A stretch of DNA of 7,615 nucleotides from the NCBI GenBank assembly GCA_031254955.1, contig JAIRTK010000348.1:1-7615 (forward strand). Direction: 5' to 3'. The notes under the pieces were generated by a model. It did no database searches. It was not told the DNA's origin and saw only the letters and a program-made list of their open reading frames with translations. This document shows positions 6,891 to 7,615 of this stretch, piece by piece. Source of the stretch: Opitutaceae bacterium (GTDB lineage Bacteria > Verrucomicrobiota > Verrucomicrobiia > Opitutales > Opitutaceae). Position 1 is the stretch's first letter. Every line of letters begins with the position of its first letter. Made by a program: the position numbers and the translations under genes.

Positions 6891-6930
6891 CCCCAAAACG
6901 CCCCATTTCAACCCATTTTACCCCATTTCG
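6891..6930 (-). promoter_or_regulatory. MraZ operator: four 10-bp-phased TGGGG/T boxes
   Basis: Read on the minus strand, four consecutive 10-bp units each end in the box: ATGGGG (6921-6930), ATGGGT (6911-6920), ATGGGG (6901-6910) and TTGGGG (6891-6900). Three of the four also share AAAT before the Gs. MraZ of several bacteria is known to bind direct repeats of TGGG-type boxes separated by 5 nt, that is, a 10-bp period; this matches. The boxes lie 19 to 59 nt upstream of the mraZ start, so autoregulation is inferred. Confidence 0.8.
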
Positions 6931-6973
6931 GTCAAGTAAACTTTGCATCCAAATGCCATTTTCTGAAAAAAAG

Positions 6974-6982
6974 TTATCCACA
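6974..6982 (+). promoter_or_regulatory. Consensus DnaA box TTATCCACA
   Basis: An exact match to the strong 9-bp DnaA binding consensus, 103 nt upstream of the mraZ start and 44 bp from the MraZ boxes. A single box is not an origin. It could let DnaA influence dcw transcription, or be a chance match; an AT-containing 9-mer is unlikely but not impossible by chance in a window of this size. Confidence 0.5.
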
Positions 6983-7033
6983 AACTGCTGTGAATTGTAA
7001 AAAGCCGGCGAGACCGTCCCAACCCATGACGCG

Positions 7034-7291
7034 ATGCCTCATCCCGGCCATGTGAACGGGGAGATTTCCTTCGACCGGAAAAGTCGCGGCAAGCTCAACG
7101 CCAAGATCGCCATCGCGGAGGTCGCCGCCGCCATCGTGCGCAAGAGGGGCATCGTCTTCATCGGCGCCGGCTCCACCACGCTGGAGACAGGGGAAGCCTG
7201 CCACGCCGCCCTCGCACGCCCCGGCCTCAAATCCCGGCGTCACCCCGGCGCCGACCTCCGCCAGATCGCCACGATACAAAGCTGCCGTTGA
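7034..7291 (+). pseudogene. DeoR-family regulator remnant (start of sensor domain)
   Basis: The frame reads ISFDRKSRGKLNAKIAIAE, then VAAAIVRKRGIVFIGAGSTTLE. This resembles the beginning of the DeoR-family C-terminal effector domain, where a conserved lysine-containing helix is followed by a GSTT sugar-phosphate binding loop. The usual N-terminal helix-turn-helix, which should precede it by about 60 to 70 residues, is absent: the frame has a stop at 6998-7000 and the mraZ control region lies there. After GSTTLE (ending near 7186) similarity stops and the rest of the domain is missing, although the frame runs on to a TGA at 7289-7291. Codons up to that point end mostly in G or C, consistent with former coding. 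The remnant is truncated at both ends. The upstream residues THDAM may be the decayed linker THGGAM typical of DeoR proteins, so the homologous part may begin near 7022. Confidence 0.55.
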
Positions 7292-7448
7292 AATCACTCT
7301 GCGCGCACCCGTTGACGTGGAAAGTCCAAGTCGCAGCCCCCTGCGACCAGCGCCTGAAACGTGCCCCCGCCCAACTTCAACTCCCGCGCCTCGCATCACC
7401 CCGCTTTCACTTAGTTCTACTTTGTTAAACCCTGAAATTAAGCGGACG
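7292..7448. other. Gene-free stretch between the DeoR remnant and the repeat cluster
   Basis: I see no supported gene on either strand. Short open frames exist but have low-complexity Pro/Arg/Ser translations and no ribosome binding site. The stretch contains one perfect hairpin (7330-7347) and an AT-richer patch at about 7410-7440. It is presumably decayed DNA linking the pseudogene to the repeats. Confidence 0.5.
7330..7347. repeat. Perfect hairpin GTCGCAG-CCCC-CTGCGAC
   Basis: A 7-bp perfect stem (7330-7336 with 7341-7347) closes a CCCC loop. No T-run follows on either strand, so it is not a standard intrinsic terminator. It may be a dispersed palindromic repeat. Confidence 0.5.
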
Positions 7449-7454
7449 GCCTGC

Positions 7455-7532
7455 GGGATTGAGTGGCACGGGCGTTCCCGCACATGCGTCCGTGGGATCG
7501 AATGGCATGGGCGCCCCCGCTCATGAGTCCGG
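7455..7532 (+). repeat. Two tandem 39-bp direct repeats
   Basis: Copy one is 7455-7493, copy two 7494-7532, with 31 of 39 positions identical by my alignment. Each begins GGGAT(T/C)GA and ends GTCCG. They form the left half of the REP-like cluster. Confidence 0.65.
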
Positions 7533-7540
7533 GAGGTTTG

Positions 7541-7577
7541 CGGCGCGGAGCGCCGTCCACGGGCGAGGACGCCCGTG
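7541..7577. repeat. Two adjacent hairpins inside the REP-like cluster
   Basis: CGGCGC-GGA-GCGCCG (7541-7555) is a 6-bp perfect stem. CACGGGCG-AGGA-CGCCCGTG (7558-7577) is an 8-bp perfect stem whose right arm is shared with the 26-bp inverted repeat. They are separated by 2 nt. There is no downstream T-run. Confidence 0.65.
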
Positions 7578-7615
7578 CCACTCAATCCCACAGGCAACGC
7601 GTCTGTGCCACCTGG

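Larger units (their letters stand above)
6872..6990 (-). promoter_or_regulatory. dcw operon control region
   Basis: An AT-rich island in otherwise GC-rich DNA, directly upstream of mraZ. It must hold the operon's main promoter unless transcription enters from the right. TTGACC at 6935-6930 on the minus strand resembles a -35 hexamer and TAAAAT at 6920-6915 a -10 hexamer, but they are only 9 nt apart, so no canonical sigma-70 pair can be assigned. MraZ-type boxes and a DnaA box lie inside. Confidence 0.5.
7449..7595. repeat. REP-like repeat cluster with 26-bp inverted ends
   Basis: The arms 7449-7474 and 7570-7595 are inverted copies that match at 25 of 26 positions; the core GGGATTGAGTGGCACGGGCG (7455-7474) is exact. 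Between them lie a second, diverged direct copy and two tight hairpins. The unit TGGCACGGGCG recurs, once more in diverged form near the right edge (about 7603-7613). The cluster looks like a bacterial interspersed palindromic element. No transposase is present, and the element may continue past the window. Confidence 0.7.

Noticed and set aside
6915..6935. Sigma-70 promoter from TTGACC and TAAAAT on the minus strand
   Set aside because: The hexamers are only 9 nt apart; at 16 to 18 nt from TTGACC no good -10 is present.
7541..7577. Intrinsic terminator
   Set aside because: Two strong GC hairpins but no T-run on either side; they belong to the REP-like cluster.
6974..7597. Minus-strand open frame of 207 codons across the right end
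   Set aside because: It is antisense to the DeoR remnant and runs through the repeat cluster; the translation has no recognisable domain.
7449..7615. CRISPR array
   Set aside because: Two diverged 39-bp copies abut without spacers and other copies are inverted, which does not fit repeat-spacer structure.

Overview
The window carries the first part of a bacterial division and cell wall (dcw) cluster. Everything in the main operon lies on the minus strand, so it is read from right to left: mraZ, a small unrecognised gene, rsmH (mraW), a short ftsL-like gene, ftsI and murE. A divergent or adjacent region on the right holds gene debris and repeats. A restriction-modification type gene runs off the left edge. 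DNA is strongly GC-rich with G/C-ending codons. The gene order, a proline-tailed FtsL-like protein, a DAP-type MurE motif and the style of intergenic repeats fit a Verrucomicrobiota genome, perhaps Opitutales. That placement is an inference from recall, not a measured result.

Region by region: 1-998 (minus) is the N-terminal third of an MmeI-like fused nuclease/methyltransferase. 999-1123 is a short spacer flanked by two AT-rich heptamer-repeat arms in inverted orientation, one of which supplies the murE stop codon. 1124-2605 is murE, 2734-4533 ftsI and 4540-4986 the ftsL-like gene. 4987-5204 is a spacer filled by a degenerate G-rich octamer tract and three copies of GTTTTTTGGA. 5205-6125 is rsmH, 6142-6414 the 90-residue orphan gene and 6419-6871 mraZ. 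6872-7012 is the AT-rich control region, with four 10-bp-phased MraZ-type boxes and a consensus DnaA box. 7013-7291 holds a DeoR-family sensor-domain remnant on the plus strand. 7292-7615 has no supported gene; it contains a perfect hairpin and a cluster of REP-like direct and inverted repeats that reaches the right edge.

How the genes work together: MraZ probably autoregulates the operon through the boxes just upstream of its start. RsmH methylates 16S rRNA. FtsL and FtsI belong to the septal peptidoglycan machinery, and MurE adds the third residue of the peptidoglycan stem peptide. In most bacteria murF or mraY would follow murE. Here an MmeI-like gene follows on the same strand, so the cluster is interrupted or split at this point.

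No wholly new system can be demonstrated from this sequence. The leads most worth following are the orphan gene between mraZ and rsmH, the DnaA box beside the MraZ operator, the repeat-flanked junction between murE and the restriction-modification gene, and the G-rich tract inside the operon.
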